64,000 nucleotides of DNA, taken from assembly GCF_006874705.1 (NCBI RefSeq), contig NZ_CP035382.1:3224001-3288000 (forward strand), read 5' to 3'. The notes under the pieces were generated by a model, which searched no databases, was not told the origin of the DNA, and worked only from the letters and a program-made list of their open reading frames with translations. Positions 1 to 10,164 of this stretch are shown here, piece by piece (within the stretch, counting starts at the first letter, position 1; each line of letters opens with the position of its first letter). This DNA comes from Leclercia adecarboxylata. GTDB lineage: Bacteria; Pseudomonadota; Gammaproteobacteria; Enterobacterales; Enterobacteriaceae. The position numbers and the translations under genes are program-made.

Positions 1-438
1 ACCCCGTTCCGCCAGCTGGCGCTCTACTGCGCGGAACAGCAGCGTGAGTTTCACTACGCCTGTCTCGGGGTCAGCCGGGCGGCCAATACGCAGGCGCTGT
101 GGGATGAAGCGGCTCGTCTTAACGTCACTCTGGTGGAAGATCTCGATTTCCAGCAGCAGGCGCTGCCGGTGCTGGACACCGTCCTCAACAATGCGGATCG
201 GGTCTACCTCACCATTGACCTCGACGTGATGCCCGCCGGGGAGATGCCCGCCGTGTCGGCCCCCGCCGCGCTGGGGGTTCCGGCCCGGGATCTGCTCCCG
301 GTCATCGCGCGGATCTGTCGCAGCGGCAAACTGCAGGCGGCGGATCTGGTGGAGTTCAGCCCTGGCTTCGATCGCGACGGCCAGGGGGCGAAGCTCGCCG
401 CGCGTCTTGCCTGGCAAATTGCTCACTGGTGGGCGTAA
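1..438 (+). CDS. hutG: Formimidoylglutamase HutG, 3' part
   Basis: C-terminal 145 residues of a ureohydrolase-fold enzyme; the start lies left of the window. HutG hydrolyses N-formimidoyl-L-glutamate to glutamate and formamide, the last step of this histidine pathway. The frame is open from base 1. The stretch [20 protein letters not shown] carries the two Asp residues of the IDxD metal-binding motif of the arginase/agmatinase superfamily, where they hold the binuclear Mn centre. It ends at TAA, 44 bases before hutC, which suggests co-transcription in a hutIGC-type operon. The hut context decides between HutG and agmatinase. Confidence 0.9.
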   Translation, partial: TPFRQLALYCAEQQREFHYACLGVSRAANTQALWDEAARLNVTLVEDLDFQQQALPVLDTVLNNADRVYLTIDLDVMPAGEMPAVSAPAALGVPARDLLPVIARICRSGKLQAADLVEFSPGFDRDGQGAKLAARLAWQIAHWWA

Positions 439-482
439 TCTGTGGATATACTCGGATTTTTATAACGGCTTAAGGAATTGCT

Positions 483-1217
483 ATGTTCTCTCGCGCCCCG
501 CAGCAGCAGGCCAATACGCCAGCCCCTTTCTATGAAAAGGTAAAACAGGCGATCAGCCATCAGATCGCCACCGGCGTCTGGCGTCCTCACGATCGCATCC
601 CGTCCGAGGCAGAGCTGGTGGCCCAGTTCGGCTTTAGCCGGATGACCATCAACCGCGCGCTGCGGGAGCTGACCGATGAGGGGCTGCTGGTGCGTCTGCA
701 GGGGGTCGGCACCTTTGTGGCCGAGCCAAAAGGGCAGTCCGCGCTGTTTGAAATTCGCAGCATTGCCGATGAGATCGCCTCCCGCAACCATCAGCACCGC
801 TGTGAGGTGCTGTTCCTTGAGGAGACGCAGGCCAGCGCTGCGCAGGCCGCTGCGTTGAACGTCAAAGAGGGAACGCGTATCTTCCACTCCCTGATGTTGC
901 ACTTTGAAAACGATATCCCGGTGCAGATTGAGGATCGCAGCGTCAATGCCGCGCTGGTGCCGGATTACCTGCAGCAGGACTATACCGCCACCACCCCCCA
1001 TGCTTATCTGTCGCTGGTCGCGCCGCTGACGGAAGGGGAGCATATCGTCGAGGCGGTGCGCGCCACGCCGCAGGAGTGCGAGCTGCTGCGTATTAAAGAG
1101 CACGATCCCTGCCTGCTGATCCACCGCCGTACCTGGTCAGCCTCGCACATTGTTTCCCACGCCAGACTGCTGTTCCCGGGCAACCGCTATCGGCTGCAGG
1201 GCCATTTCATGTCATAA
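483..1217 (+). CDS. hutC: Histidine utilization repressor HutC (GntR family)
   Basis: 244 residues, the usual HutC length. Residues about 13-78 form a GntR winged helix-turn-helix (PSEAELVAQFGFSRMTINRA), and about 90-240 form a UTRA effector domain. In enterobacteria the repressor binds hut operators and is released by urocanate, the product of HutH. The ATG follows TTAAGGAATTGCT, which supplies a ribosome binding site. It lies between hutG and hutU, so it probably represses both its own operon and hutUH through the palindrome at 1287-1302. Confidence 0.95.
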   Translation: MFSRAPQQQANTPAPFYEKVKQAISHQIATGVWRPHDRIPSEAELVAQFGFSRMTINRALRELTDEGLLVRLQGVGTFVAEPKGQSALFEIRSIADEIASRNHQHRCEVLFLEETQASAAQAAALNVKEGTRIFHSLMLHFENDIPVQIEDRSVNAALVPDYLQQDYTATTPHAYLSLVAPLTEGEHIVEAVRATPQECELLRIKEHDPCLLIHRRTWSASHIVSHARLLFPGNRYRLQGHFMS

Positions 1218-1225
1218 GCCAAAAG

Positions 1226-1258
1226 CGTGATTGCTGACGCAATATAACAAAAATGTAT
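1226..1258 (+). promoter_or_regulatory. Probable CRP and Nac activator sites for hutUH
   Basis: ATAACAAAAATGTAT (1244-1258) fits ATA-N9-TAT, the core of Nac sites. Upstream, CGTGA-N6-ACGCA (1226-1241) is a weak CRP-like repeat with a good left half only. The two centres are 17.5 bp apart, which as I recall is the spacing reported for the Klebsiella hutU promoter (CRP at -81.5, Nac at -64). This would put the start near 1315, agreeing with the promoter read at 1279-1307. The binding is inferred. Confidence 0.5.
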
Positions 1259-1278
1259 CGTAATTGTTAAAACCGGCC

Positions 1279-1307
1279 TTGTGTGCACTTGTCTATACAA
1301 GTATATC
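1279..1307 (+). promoter_or_regulatory. hutUH promoter with HutC operator
   Basis: A near-palindrome ACTTGTCTATACAAGT (1287-1302) has perfect ACTTG/CAAGT arms and resembles known HutC operators. It sits between a weak -35 TTGTGT (1279-1284) and a -10 TATATC (1302-1307) spaced 17 bp, where a bound repressor would block polymerase. The poor -35 fits a promoter that needs an activator. The start codon follows at 1343 behind GAGGAG. Confidence 0.65.
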
Positions 1308-1342
1308 TTAGTGTATATTCTGTCCCCAATGAGGAGCACACA

Positions 1343-3028
1343 ATGTCGTCAGGTAAGTATCGCCAGCAAGAGATCCGCGCCCCACGTGGCACCACGCTTA
1401 ACGCCAAAAGCTGGCTCACCGAAGCCCCGCTGCGCATGTTAATGAACAACCTCGATCCCGACGTGGCGGAAAACCCTCACGAGCTGGTGGTGTATGGCGG
1501 AATTGGCCGCGCGGCGCGCAACTGGGCGTGCTATGACGCCATTGTCAAATCCCTCACCGAACTGGAAAACGACGAAACCCTGCTGGTGCAGTCCGGCAAA
1601 CCGGTCGGCGTCTTCAAAACCCACGAAAACGCCCCGCGCGTGCTGATCGCCAACTCCAACCTGGTCCCGCACTGGGCAACCTGGGAACACTTTAACGAGC
1701 TGGATGCGAAAGGGCTGGCGATGTATGGCCAGATGACCGCCGGCAGCTGGATCTACATCGGCAGCCAGGGCATCGTCCAGGGCACCTACGAAACCTTTGT
1801 CGAGGCGGGCCGTCAGCACTATAACGGCTCCCTGAAAGGCCGTTGGGTACTGACCGCGGGCCTGGGCGGCATGGGCGGCGCACAGCCGCTGGCGGCGACA
1901 CTGGCGGGAGCCTGCTCCCTTAACATTGAGTGCCAGCAGAGCCGCATCGATTTCCGTCTGCGTACCCGCTACGTCGATGAGCAGGCCGATTCGCTGGACG
2001 ATGCCCTGGCGCGCATTAACAAATACACCCAGCAAGGCAAAGCGGTCTCGATTGCCCTGTGCGGTAACGCGGCCGATATCGTGCCGGAGCTGGTGGCGCG
2101 CGGCGTGCGTCCGGACCTGGTCACCGACCAGACCAGCGCCCACGATCCGCTGCACGGCTACCTGCCAAAAGGCTGGAGCTGGGAAGAGTACCAGCAGAAA
2201 GCGCAGCAGGATCCGGAAGGCACCGTGCTGGCGGCGAAGCGTTCAATGGCCGATCATGTCAACGCGATGCTGGCCTTCAGCCAGCAGGGCGTCCCGACCT
2301 TCGATTACGGCAATAATATCCGCCAGATGGCGAAAGAGATGGGCGTTACCAACGCCTTTGATTTCCCAGGCTTTGTCCCTGCCTATATCCGTCCGCTGTT
2401 CTGCCGCGGGATCGGCCCGTTCCGCTGGGTGGCGCTCTCCGGCGACCCGGAAGATATCTACAAAACCGACGCCAAAGTGAAAGAGATTGTCGCCGATGAT
2501 GAACACCTGCATCACTGGCTGGACATGGCCCGCGAGCGCATTAACTTCCAGGGACTGCCGGCGCGTATCTGCTGGGTAGGCCTGGAGTGGCGCCAGAAGC
2601 TGGGCCTGGCCTTTAACGAAATGGTCCGCAGCGGTGAAGTCTCTGCGCCAATCGTTATTGGTCGTGACCATCTTGATTCGGGCTCGGTTGCCAGCCCGAA
2701 CCGTGAAACCGAAGCGATGAAGGACGGCTCCGACGCGGTCTCCGACTGGCCGCTGCTGAATGCGCTGCTCAACACCGCCAGCGGCGCGACCTGGGTCTCG
2801 CTCCACCACGGCGGCGGCGTCGGGATGGGCTTCTCCCAGCATGCCGGAATGGTCATCGTCTGCGACGGCACCGATGAAGCCGCGGCCCGTATTGCCCGCG
2901 TACTGCACAACGATCCGGCGACTGGCGTGATGCGCCATGCCGATGCCGGGTATGACATTGCCATTGATTGCGCGAAAGAGCAGGGCCTGAACCTGCCGAT
3001 GATCGCCGCTCAACAAGGAAAGCACTGA
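1343..3028 (+). CDS. hutU: Urocanate hydratase HutU
   Basis: 561 residues when started at the ATG at 1343, 7 bases after GAGGAG; the open frame reaches back to 1283 but that would place the operator inside the gene. Urocanase hydrates urocanate to imidazolonepropionate using tightly bound NAD+. The NAD-binding glycine-rich motif GLGGMGG is at residues 173-179 and the active-site cysteine is C410 ([10 protein letters not shown]), the same number as in the Pseudomonas enzyme. Its TGA overlaps the hutH ATG (TGATG), so the two are translationally coupled. Confidence 0.97.
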   Translation: MSSGKYRQQEIRAPRGTTLNAKSWLTEAPLRMLMNNLDPDVAENPHELVVYGGIGRAARNWACYDAIVKSLTELENDETLLVQSGKPVGVFKTHENAPRVLIANSNLVPHWATWEHFNELDAKGLAMYGQMTAGSWIYIGSQGIVQGTYETFVEAGRQHYNGSLKGRWVLTAGLGGMGGAQPLAATLAGACSLNIECQQSRIDFRLRTRYVDEQADSLDDALARINKYTQQGKAVSIALCGNAADIVPELVARGVRPDLVTDQTSAHDPLHGYLPKGWSWEEYQQKAQQDPEGTVLAAKRSMADHVNAMLAFSQQGVPTFDYGNNIRQMAKEMGVTNAFDFPGFVPAYIRPLFCRGIGPFRWVALSGDPEDIYKTDAKVKEIVADDEHLHHWLDMARERINFQGLPARICWVGLEWRQKLGLAFNEMVRSGEVSAPIVIGRDHLDSGSVASPNRETEAMKDGSDAVSDWPLLNALLNTASGATWVSLHHGGGVGMGFSQHAGMVIVCDGTDEAAARIARVLHNDPATGVMRHADAGYDIAIDCAKEQGLNLPMIAAQQGKH

Positions 3029-4548
3029 TGAACGCTTTAACCCTGACTCCCGGTTCCCTGACCCTGGCCCAGCTGCGCCAGGTCTGGCAACAGCCGCTGC
3101 ACCTGACGCTCGACGACGCGGCCCACAAGGCCATCAACGACAGCGTCGCCTGCGTGGAAGCGATTGTCGCCGAAGGGCGCACCGCCTACGGGATCAACAC
3201 CGGTTTTGGCCTGCTGGCGCAGACGCGCATCGCTACTCACGATCTGGAAAACCTGCAACGTTCGCTGGTGCTCTCCCACGCGGCGGGCGTCGGCGAGCCG
3301 CTGGATGACGACATTGTGCGTCTGATGATGGTGCTGAAGATCAACAGCCTGGCGCGCGGTTTCTCCGGCATCCGCCTGAGCGTAATTCAGGCGCTGATTG
3401 CCATGGTCAACGCCGAAGTTTACCCCTGGATCCCGGCCAAAGGTTCGGTCGGCGCGTCCGGCGATCTGGCCCCGCTGGCGCACATGTCCCTGACCCTGCT
3501 GGGTGAGGGCAAAGCCCGCTACCGGGGCGAATGGTTACCGGCCGCCACCGCCCTGCAGAAAGCGGGTCTGGCCCCGGTGACGCTGGCGGCGAAAGAGGGC
3601 CTGGCGCTGCTGAACGGCACCCAGGCCTCCACCGCCTTTGCCCTGCGCGGCCTGTTTGAAGCCGAAGATCTGTTTGCCTCGGCGGTGGTCTGTGGGGCGC
3701 TGACTACCGAAGCGGTGCTCGGCTCCCGTCGTCCGTTTGACGCCCGCATTCATGAGGTACGCGGCCAGCGCGGGCAGATCGACGCCGCGGCGCTGTTCCG
3801 CCACGTCCTGACCGACACCAGCGCCATTGCCGAGTCGCACCACAACTGCGACAAGGTGCAGGACCCGTACTCCCTGCGCTGTCAGCCGCAGGTAATGGGG
3901 GCCTGTCTTACCCAGATGCGTCAGGTGGCGGAGGTACTGCTGGTGGAATCCAATGCCGTTTCCGATAACCCGCTGGTGTTCGCCGCGGAAAACGAAGTGG
4001 TCTCCGGGGGTAACTTCCACGCCGAACCGGTGGCGATGGCGGCGGATAATCTGGCCCTGGCGATTGCCGAAATTGGCGCGCTGTCGGAGCGTCGTATCGC
4101 GCTGATGATGGATAAACACATGTCCCAGCTGCCACCGTTCCTGGTGCGCAACGGCGGGGTTAACTCCGGGTTTATGATTGCCCAGGTGACCGCCGCCGCG
4201 CTGGCGAGCGAGAACAAGGCCCTGTCGCACCCGCACAGCGTGGACAGTCTGCCGACGTCAGCTAATCAGGAAGATCATGTCTCGATGGCCCCGGCGGCAG
4301 GCCGCCGCTTGTGGGAGATGGCGGGCAACACCCGCGGCGTGCTGGCGGTAGAGTGGTTAGCGGCCTGTCAGGGCTGCGATCTGCGCGACGGTCTGACCTC
4401 CAGCCCGCAGCTGGAGCAGGCGCGGCATATCCTGCGGGAGCAGGTGGCGCACTATGATGACGACCGCTTCTTTGCCCCGGATATTGATGCGGCGATTGCG
4501 TTGCTGAACAAAAGGAGCCTGGTCGGGTTGCTGCCAGCGTTCTTGTAA
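3028..4548 (+). CDS. hutH: Histidine ammonia-lyase HutH
   Basis: 506 residues. Deaminates L-histidine to urocanate, the first step of the pathway and the source of the HutC inducer. The Ala143-Ser144-Gly145 triad in [15 protein letters not shown] cyclises by itself to the MIO electrophile. The fumarase/aspartase-superfamily all-helical fold and the QDRYSLR-type segment ([12 protein letters not shown]) are present. The start overlaps the hutU stop. A REP element and a bidirectional terminator follow. Confidence 0.97.
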   Translation: MNALTLTPGSLTLAQLRQVWQQPLHLTLDDAAHKAINDSVACVEAIVAEGRTAYGINTGFGLLAQTRIATHDLENLQRSLVLSHAAGVGEPLDDDIVRLMMVLKINSLARGFSGIRLSVIQALIAMVNAEVYPWIPAKGSVGASGDLAPLAHMSLTLLGEGKARYRGEWLPAATALQKAGLAPVTLAAKEGLALLNGTQASTAFALRGLFEAEDLFASAVVCGALTTEAVLGSRRPFDARIHEVRGQRGQIDAAALFRHVLTDTSAIAESHHNCDKVQDPYSLRCQPQVMGACLTQMRQVAEVLLVESNAVSDNPLVFAAENEVVSGGNFHAEPVAMAADNLALAIAEIGALSERRIALMMDKHMSQLPPFLVRNGGVNSGFMIAQVTAAALASENKALSHPHSVDSLPTSANQEDHVSMAPAAGRRLWEMAGNTRGVLAVEWLAACQGCDLRDGLTSSPQLEQARHILREQVAHYDDDRFFAPDIDAAIALLNKRSLVGLLPAFL

Positions 4549-4554
4549 AAAAAC

Positions 4555-4583
4555 GCCCGGTGGCGCTGCGCTTACCGGGCCTA
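4555..4583. repeat. REP palindrome
   Basis: GCCCGGTGGCGCTGCGCTTA followed by CCGGGCCTAC is a typical enterobacterial REP sequence, placed just after hutH. Related copies occur at 13566, 18389, 29080, 33766, 52157 and 53632. Confidence 0.85.
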
Positions 4584-4586
4584 CAA

Positions 4587-4613
4587 AAAACCGGCCTATG
4601 TGCCGGTTTTTTA
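4587..4613. terminator. Bidirectional terminator between hutH and ybhB
   Basis: AAAACCGGC - CTATGT - GCCGGTTTT forms a 9-bp stem with A-tracts on the left and T-tracts on the right, so it can stop hutUH from the left and ybhB from the right. Confidence 0.85.
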
Positions 4614-4614
4614 T

Positions 4615-5091
4615 TTAACTGTACATCGCCGTAATCGACGCGCTGCCCAGGGTGTGGAAATGGACGTTAAAGCCTACCATTGCGCCGCTGGCCTCTTTAT
4701 CGACCTCGATTCTCTCCACATTCAGCGCATGTACCGTGAAGATATAACGATGGGTTTCGCCTTTTGGCGGGGCCGCGCCGCCGTATCCCGCTTTGCCAAA
4801 ATCGGTGCGGGTCTCCACGGCACCCTCCGGCAGCGCCACCAGCGAAGAGCCGGAGCCCTGCGGCAGCACGCGGGTATCGGCGGGGATATTGGCGACAACC
4901 CAGTGCCACCAGCCGGAGCCGGTTGGGGCGTCCGGGTCGTAACAGGTCACGACAAAGCTTTTGGTACCCGACGGCACCTCGTCCCACGCCAGATGCGGAG
5001 AGATGTTATCTCCCTCATATCCCATACCGTTAAATACGTGGCGCAGCGGGAGTTTATCGCCGTCGCGCAGATCCTGACTGATAAGTTTCAT
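4615..5091 (-). CDS. ybhB: PEBP / Raf-kinase-inhibitor-like protein YbhB
   Basis: 158 residues, same length as E. coli YbhB. It belongs to the phosphatidylethanolamine-binding protein family (YbhB/YbcL type), with the ligand-pocket motif CYDPDAPTGSGWWHWVV and the later HRYIFTVHAL. No signal peptide, so probably cytosolic. Its cellular role is not established. It reads in the same direction as bioA, 45 bases downstream of it, and ends at the bidirectional terminator. Confidence 0.93.
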   Translation of the reverse strand: MKLISQDLRDGDKLPLRHVFNGMGYEGDNISPHLAWDEVPSGTKSFVVTCYDPDAPTGSGWWHWVVANIPADTRVLPQGSGSSLVALPEGAVETRTDFGKAGYGGAAPPKGETHRYIFTVHALNVERIEVDKEASGAMVGFNVHFHTLGSASITAMYS

Positions 5092-5135
5092 ACAGTTCCT
5101 CCGTAAAAAGCCCTGCCAGAAGTGTAACGCATAAA

Positions 5136-6425
5136 CTAAAGCGTAAAGTGCGCAGGCTCCTGAACGGCATCCACCACCGCACGGGTCAGCTTGCTGAGCT
5201 GGTCGCGGCTTATCACATAGGGCGGCATCAGATAGATCAGTTTGCCGAACGGCCGCACCCAGACGCCGCGCGCCACAAAGAAGCTTTGCAGCGCCGACAT
5301 GTTCACCGGATGGGTTGTTTCAACGACGCCGATCGCCCCCAGCACCCGCACGTCGGCGACAAAGGCTGAATCCCGCGCCGCCGCCAGTTCATTCTTCAGC
5401 TGGGCTTCGATGGCGGGCACCTGAATCTGCCACTCACCGCTCTCAAGCAGGGCCAGGCTCTCGCTGGCGACCGCGCAGGCCAGCGGGTTACCCATAAAGG
5501 TCGGGCCGTGCATAAAGCAGCCTGCTTCGCCGTTGCTGATGGTCTCCGCCACCTGGCGAGTGGCGAGGGTGGCTGAGAGGGTCATGGTGCCCCCGGTCAG
5601 GGCTTTGCCGAGGCAGAGAATGTCCGGCGTAATGCCCGCGTGCTCGCAGGCAAACAGCTTGCCGGTGCGCCCGAAGCCGGTGGCAATTTCATCGGCAATC
5701 AGCAGAATGCCTTCGCGGTCACACATCCTGCGGATGCGCTTCAGCCACTCGGGATGGTACATGCGCATTCCGCCCGCACCCTGCACGATGGGCTCGAGGA
5801 TCACGGCGGCAATCTCATGACGGTGGGCGGCCATCAGGCGGGCAAAGCCGACCATGTCCATTTCATCCCACTCGCCGTCGAAACGGCTCTGCGGCGCCGG
5901 GGCAAACAGGTTTTCCGGCAGATAGCCCTTCCACAGACTGTGCATCGAGTTGTCGGGATCGCAGACCGACATCGCGCCGAAAGTGTCGCCGTGATAGCCG
6001 TTGCGGAAGGTGATAAACCGCTGACGGCTTTCGCCCTTCGCGTGCCAGTACTGCAGCGCCATTTTCATCGCCACCTCCACCGCTACCGAGCCGGAATCGG
6101 CCAGGAAGACGCACTCCAGCGCTTCGGGGGTCATCGCCACCAGCCGACGGCAGAGATCCACCGCCGGTTGATGGGTGATGCCGCCGAACATCACGTGCGA
6201 CATGCGGTCAATCTGGGCTTTCATCGCCGCGTTAAGCCGCGGGTGATTGTAGCCATGAATGGCTGCCCACCAGGAGGACATGCCGTCCACCAGCTGTTCG
6301 CCGCTGGCCAGGGTCAGCTCGCAGCCGTGCGCTTCCGTCACCGGATATACCGGCAGGGGCTGGGTCATGGAGGTGTAGGGATGCCAGATGTGTTGCCGAT
6401 CGAAGGCGAGATCGTCCGTTGTCAT
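5136..6425 (-). CDS. bioA: Adenosylmethionine-8-amino-7-oxononanoate aminotransferase BioA
   Basis: 429 residues from the ATG at 6425 ([17 protein letters not shown]), matching E. coli; a longer frame exists but would cross the BirA operator. PLP-dependent class III aminotransferase that uses S-adenosylmethionine as amino donor to convert KAPA to DAPA. The PLP lysine is in [11 protein letters not shown] and the cofactor Asp in [15 protein letters not shown]. Transcribed away from bioBFCD from the shared operator. Confidence 0.97.
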   Translation of the reverse strand: MTTDDLAFDRQHIWHPYTSMTQPLPVYPVTEAHGCELTLASGEQLVDGMSSWWAAIHGYNHPRLNAAMKAQIDRMSHVMFGGITHQPAVDLCRRLVAMTPEALECVFLADSGSVAVEVAMKMALQYWHAKGESRQRFITFRNGYHGDTFGAMSVCDPDNSMHSLWKGYLPENLFAPAPQSRFDGEWDEMDMVGFARLMAAHRHEIAAVILEPIVQGAGGMRMYHPEWLKRIRRMCDREGILLIADEIATGFGRTGKLFACEHAGITPDILCLGKALTGGTMTLSATLATRQVAETISNGEAGCFMHGPTFMGNPLACAVASESLALLESGEWQIQVPAIEAQLKNELAAARDSAFVADVRVLGAIGVVETTHPVNMSALQSFFVARGVWVRPFGKLIYLMPPYVISRDQLSKLTRAVVDAVQEPAHFTL

Positions 6426-6432
6426 AATCGAC

Positions 6433-6466
6433 TTGTAAACCATTTTGAAAACATTTAGGTTTACAA
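6433..6466. promoter_or_regulatory. BirA (biotin) operator
   Basis: TTGTAAACC - 16 bp - GGTTTACAA is a perfect inverted repeat with the arms of the E. coli bio operator. It lies between the divergent bioA and bioB starts, where BirA-biotinyl-AMP dimers repress both promoters. Confidence 0.95.
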
Positions 6467-6512
6467 GCATAACCCGAACCCATCCTGAACTAAACCCCTT
6501 TGGAGACGCCCC

Positions 6513-7553
6513 ATGGCTCACCAGGCTCGCTGGACATTGTCGCAAGTCACTGCATTATTTGAAAAACCCCTGCTTGAACTGCTGTTTGAAGCGCAACAAA
6601 TTCACCGTCAGCACTTCGATCCGCAGCAGGTTCAGGTCAGCACCCTGCTGTCGATCAAGACCGGGGCCTGCCCGGAAGACTGCAAATACTGCCCGCAAAG
6701 CGCGCGTTACAAAACTGGCCTCGAATCCGAACGCCTGATGGAGGTGGAGCAGGTGCTGGAGTCGGCGCGTCAGGCGAAAAACGCCGGCTCGACCCGCTTC
6801 TGCATGGGCGCGGCCTGGAAAAACCCGCACGAGCGCGATATGCCTTATCTCGAGCAGATGGTGCAGGGCGTGAAGGCGATGGGCCTCGAAGCCTGTATGA
6901 CTCTCGGCACGCTGGATGACCATCAGGCCCAGCGTCTTGCCTCGGCGGGGCTGGATTACTACAACCACAACCTCGACACCTCCCCGGAGTTCTACGGCAA
7001 CATCATCACCACCCGGACCTATCAGGAGCGTCTGGACACCCTCGACAAAGTGCGCGATGCGGGCATCAAGGTCTGCTCGGGCGGGATTGTCGGCTTAGGC
7101 GAAACGGTCACCGATCGCGCCGGGCTGCTGTTACAGCTGGCAAACCTGCCGACCCCGCCGGAGAGCGTGCCGATCAACATGCTGGTGAAGGTGAAGGGCA
7201 CCCCGCTGGCCGATAACGACGACGTCGACGCCTTTGACTTTATCCGCACTATTGCGGTGGCGCGAGTGATGATGCCGACCTCGTACGTACGCCTCTCGGC
7301 GGGTCGCGAGCAGATGAACGAGCAGACTCAGGCGATGTGCTTTATGGCCGGGGCCAACTCCATCTTCTACGGCTGCAAGCTGCTTACCACCCCGAACCCG
7401 GAAGAGGACAAAGACGTGCAGCTGTTCCGCAAGCTGGGGCTCAACCCGCAGCAGACCGCGGTGCTGACCGGCGATAACGAGCAGCAGCACCAGCTCGAAC
7501 AGCAGCTTTTCAACGCCGATACCGACCAGTTCTATAACGCGGCGACGGTATGA
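6513..7553 (+). CDS. bioB: Biotin synthase BioB
   Basis: 346 residues. Radical-SAM enzyme that inserts sulfur into dethiobiotin. C53-C57-C60 ([13 protein letters not shown]) bind the 4Fe-4S cluster; the further cysteines needed for the 2Fe-2S cluster are in [15 protein letters not shown] and [15 protein letters not shown] follows GGAGACGCCCC. The stop overlaps bioF by four bases (ATGA). Confidence 0.98.
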   Translation: MAHQARWTLSQVTALFEKPLLELLFEAQQIHRQHFDPQQVQVSTLLSIKTGACPEDCKYCPQSARYKTGLESERLMEVEQVLESARQAKNAGSTRFCMGAAWKNPHERDMPYLEQMVQGVKAMGLEACMTLGTLDDHQAQRLASAGLDYYNHNLDTSPEFYGNIITTRTYQERLDTLDKVRDAGIKVCSGGIVGLGETVTDRAGLLLQLANLPTPPESVPINMLVKVKGTPLADNDDVDAFDFIRTIAVARVMMPTSYVRLSAGREQMNEQTQAMCFMAGANSIFYGCKLLTTPNPEEDKDVQLFRKLGLNPQQTAVLTGDNEQQHQLEQQLFNADTDQFYNAATV

Positions 7554-8707
7554 CCTGGCAACAACGCATCGATGCCGCCCTCGACGCTCGTCGGGCGTCC
7601 GACGCCCTGCGCGTGCGCACCCCGGTGGAGAACGGCGCCGGGCGCTTTCTCACCCGCGAGCAGCGGCGGTACTGCAACTTCTCCGGCAATGACTATCTCG
7701 GCCTGAGTCAGCACCCCGACATCATCCGCGCCTGGCAACAGGGCGCGGAGCAGTACGGCGTGGGCAGCGGCGGCTCCGGCCACGTCAGCGGCTACACCCA
7801 CGCGCATCAGGCGCTGGAGGAGCACCTTGCCGGGTGGCTCGGCTACCCGCGGGCGCTGCTGTTTATCTCCGGCTTTGCCGCTAATCAGGCGCTGATTGCC
7901 GCCCTGACCGGCAAAGAGGATCGCATTGTGGCCGACCGCTTAAGCCACGCCTCGCTGCTGGAAGCCGCCAGCCACAGCCCGGCTCAGCTCAGGCGCTTCG
8001 CCCACAACGATGTCGCCCAGCTGGATTCGCTGCTGGATAAACCCTGCGCCGGGCAACAGCTGGTGGTGACCGAGGGGATCTTCAGTATGGACGGCGACAG
8101 CGCCCCGCTGGGCGAGATCCACGCGGCGGCCCAGCGTCAGGGCAGCTGGCTGCTGGTGGACGATGCCCACGGGATTGGCGTCACCGGGCCAGAGGGGCGC
8201 GGAAGCGCTGCCAGCCAGGGCGTTAAACCCGAGCTGCTGGTGGTGACCTTCGGTAAAGGCGTTGGGGTCAGCGGGGCGGCGGTGCTGTGCAGCGAATCCG
8301 TCGCCGACTACCTGCTGCAGTTCGCCCGCCATCTGATCTACAGCACCAGCATGCCGCCTGCCCAGGCGGTGGCGCTGCTGGCGGCCTTTAACCTGATTCG
8401 CAGCGACGAAGGCGACGCGCGTCGGCAGCGGCTGGCTGCGTTGATCGACCAGTTCCGCGCGTGCGTGCGCGATTTGCCGCTGGCGATCACCGCCTCGCAG
8501 AGCGCCATTCAGCCGCTGATCGTCGGCGACAACGCGCGCGCCCTGCACCTGGCGCAGGTCCTCAGAGAGCAGGGGATCTGGGTGACCGCCATTCGTCCGC
8601 CTACCGTGCCGGCGGGCACGGCGCGCCTGCGCCTGACTCTGACGGCGGCGCATGAGCCGGAAGATATCACCGCGTTACTGGAGGCGCTGCATGTCGCAAG
8701 TGAATAA
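7550..8707 (+). CDS. bioF: 8-amino-7-oxononanoate synthase BioF
   Basis: 385 residues, alpha-oxoamine synthase family. Condenses pimeloyl-ACP with L-alanine, using PLP bound on the Lys of [11 protein letters not shown] (about residue 236). [10 protein letters not shown] carries the cofactor-binding Asp and His. Overlaps bioB by 4 bases at its start and bioC by 17 at its end, consistent with tight translational coupling. Confidence 0.97.
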   Translation: MTWQQRIDAALDARRASDALRVRTPVENGAGRFLTREQRRYCNFSGNDYLGLSQHPDIIRAWQQGAEQYGVGSGGSGHVSGYTHAHQALEEHLAGWLGYPRALLFISGFAANQALIAALTGKEDRIVADRLSHASLLEAASHSPAQLRRFAHNDVAQLDSLLDKPCAGQQLVVTEGIFSMDGDSAPLGEIHAAAQRQGSWLLVDDAHGIGVTGPEGRGSAASQGVKPELLVVTFGKGVGVSGAAVLCSESVADYLLQFARHLIYSTSMPPAQAVALLAAFNLIRSDEGDARRQRLAALIDQFRACVRDLPLAITASQSAIQPLIVGDNARALHLAQVLREQGIWVTAIRPPTVPAGTARLRLTLTAAHEPEDITALLEALHVASE

Positions 8708-9446
8708 ACAGGCGATTGCCGCCGCCTTTGGCCGGGCGGCGCACAGCTACGCGCGCCACGATGGTCTCCAGCGGCAAAGTGCCGACGGGCTGCGGGCTTT
8801 GCTGGCAGAGAACAGGTTTGCCAGCGTGCTGGACGCCGGCTGCGGCCCGGGGAGCAACAGCCTGGCCTGGCGCCAGGCCGGGAGTCATGTGACGGCGATG
8901 GATCTCTGCGCCCCGATGCTGGAGGAAGCGCGCCGCAACCAGGCGGCCGACTGCTATCTGCAGGCCGATATCGAAGCCATTCCGCTGGCGGAGGAGCAGT
9001 TCAGCCTGGTCTGGAGCCATCTGGCGGTGCAGTGGTGCGCCAGTCTGCCGCAGGCGCTGGCAGAGCTGTATCGCGTGGCGCAGCCGGGAGGCAAGGTGGC
9101 CTTCACCACGCTGCTCAACGGCTCGCTGCCGGAGCTGAATCAGGCCTGGCAGGCGGTGGATACCCAGCCGCACGCCAACCGTTTTCTGACCGGACAGCAG
9201 GTGAACGATGCCCTGTCCGGCTGGCAGTACCGCTGTGCGGTCCAGACCGTCACCCTGCTGTTTGACGATGCGCTCAGCGCCATGCAGTCCCTGAAGGGGA
9301 TCGGCGCCACCCATCTGCACGCCGGGCGGGCCGACAGGCCCTTAACGCGCGGCCAGCTGCAGCGGCTGGCGCAGGCCTGGCCGCAGCAGGCGGGGAAATT
9401 CCCGCTCTCTTATCAACTTTTTCATGGAATTATCGAACGTGACTGA
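8691..9446 (+). CDS. bioC: Malonyl-ACP O-methyltransferase BioC
   Basis: 251 residues from the ATG at 8691 ([20 protein letters not shown]), the E. coli length. SAM motif I is [15 protein letters not shown]. It methylates malonyl-ACP so that the fatty-acid machinery can build pimeloyl-ACP. The start lies inside the bioF 3' end; an earlier in-frame position at 8652 is less likely because it would extend the conserved N-terminus. Confidence 0.95.
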   Translation: MSQVNKQAIAAAFGRAAHSYARHDGLQRQSADGLRALLAENRFASVLDAGCGPGSNSLAWRQAGSHVTAMDLCAPMLEEARRNQAADCYLQADIEAIPLAEEQFSLVWSHLAVQWCASLPQALAELYRVAQPGGKVAFTTLLNGSLPELNQAWQAVDTQPHANRFLTGQQVNDALSGWQYRCAVQTVTLLFDDALSAMQSLKGIGATHLHAGRADRPLTRGQLQRLAQAWPQQAGKFPLSYQLFHGIIERD

Positions 9447-10164
9447 ACGTTATTTTGTCACCGGCACCGACACCGAGGTCGGTAAAACCGTCGCCAGCAC
9501 CGCCCTGTTACAGGCGGCGCGGGCGCTGGGCCGCAACACTGCCGGATACAAACCGGTGGCCTCGGGCAGTGAGATGACCGCACAAGGGCTGCGCAACAGC
9601 GATGCCCTGGCGTTACAGCACAACAGCAGCGTGACGCTGAGCTACCCGACGGTGAACCCTTATACCTTCGCGGAGCCGACGTCGCCGCACATCATCAGCG
9701 CCGACGAGCAGCGCCCGATCCTGTTCAGCACGCTCTCCGCCGGGTTACGCACCCTGGAGAGCTGTGCCGACTGGGTGCTGGTGGAAGGGGCGGGCGGCTG
9801 GTTCACGCCGCTGTCGCAGGAGCAGACCTTCGCCGACTGGGTGCTGGCCGAACGCCTGCCGGTGATCCTGGTGGTGGGGGGGAAGCTGGGCTGTATCAAC
9901 CACGCGATGCTGACCGCGCAGGCGATTCAGCAGGCGGGACTGCATTTTGCAGGCTGGGTGGCGAACGGGGTAGTGCCCCCCGGCAAGCGCCATGCCGAAT
10001 ACATGGCGACGCTCCAGCGCGTGCTGCCCGCTCCGCTGCTGGGCGAGATCCCGTGGCTGGGCGATACGGCTGACACCTCGGCAGTCGGGCAGTATCTGTC
10101 TCTTACTGCGCTGACGCCGTCGGCCCCATCCAGTGGGCAATCAGCGGGTCATCCAGCTCGCTGA
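9439..10164 (+). CDS. bioD: Dethiobiotin synthetase BioD, extended C-terminus
   Basis: Forms the ureido ring of dethiobiotin from DAPA, CO2 and ATP. The P-loop [12 protein letters not shown] is at the N-terminus. I chose GTG 9439 because E. coli BioD begins directly before [17 protein letters not shown] 9424 adds five residues. From GTG it has 241 residues against 225 in E. coli. The excess is at the C-terminus: homology-like sequence ends near YLSLTAL, and about 16 Pro/Ser/Gly-rich residues follow. These are encoded inside the convergent UrtE-like gene, overlapping it by 62 bases. Confidence 0.95.
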   Translation: MTERYFVTGTDTEVGKTVASTALLQAARALGRNTAGYKPVASGSEMTAQGLRNSDALALQHNSSVTLSYPTVNPYTFAEPTSPHIISADEQRPILFSTLSAGLRTLESCADWVLVEGAGGWFTPLSQEQTFADWVLAERLPVILVVGGKLGCINHAMLTAQAIQQAGLHFAGWVANGVVPPGKRHAEYMATLQRVLPAPLLGEIPWLGDTADTSAVGQYLSLTALTPSAPSSGQSAGHPAR

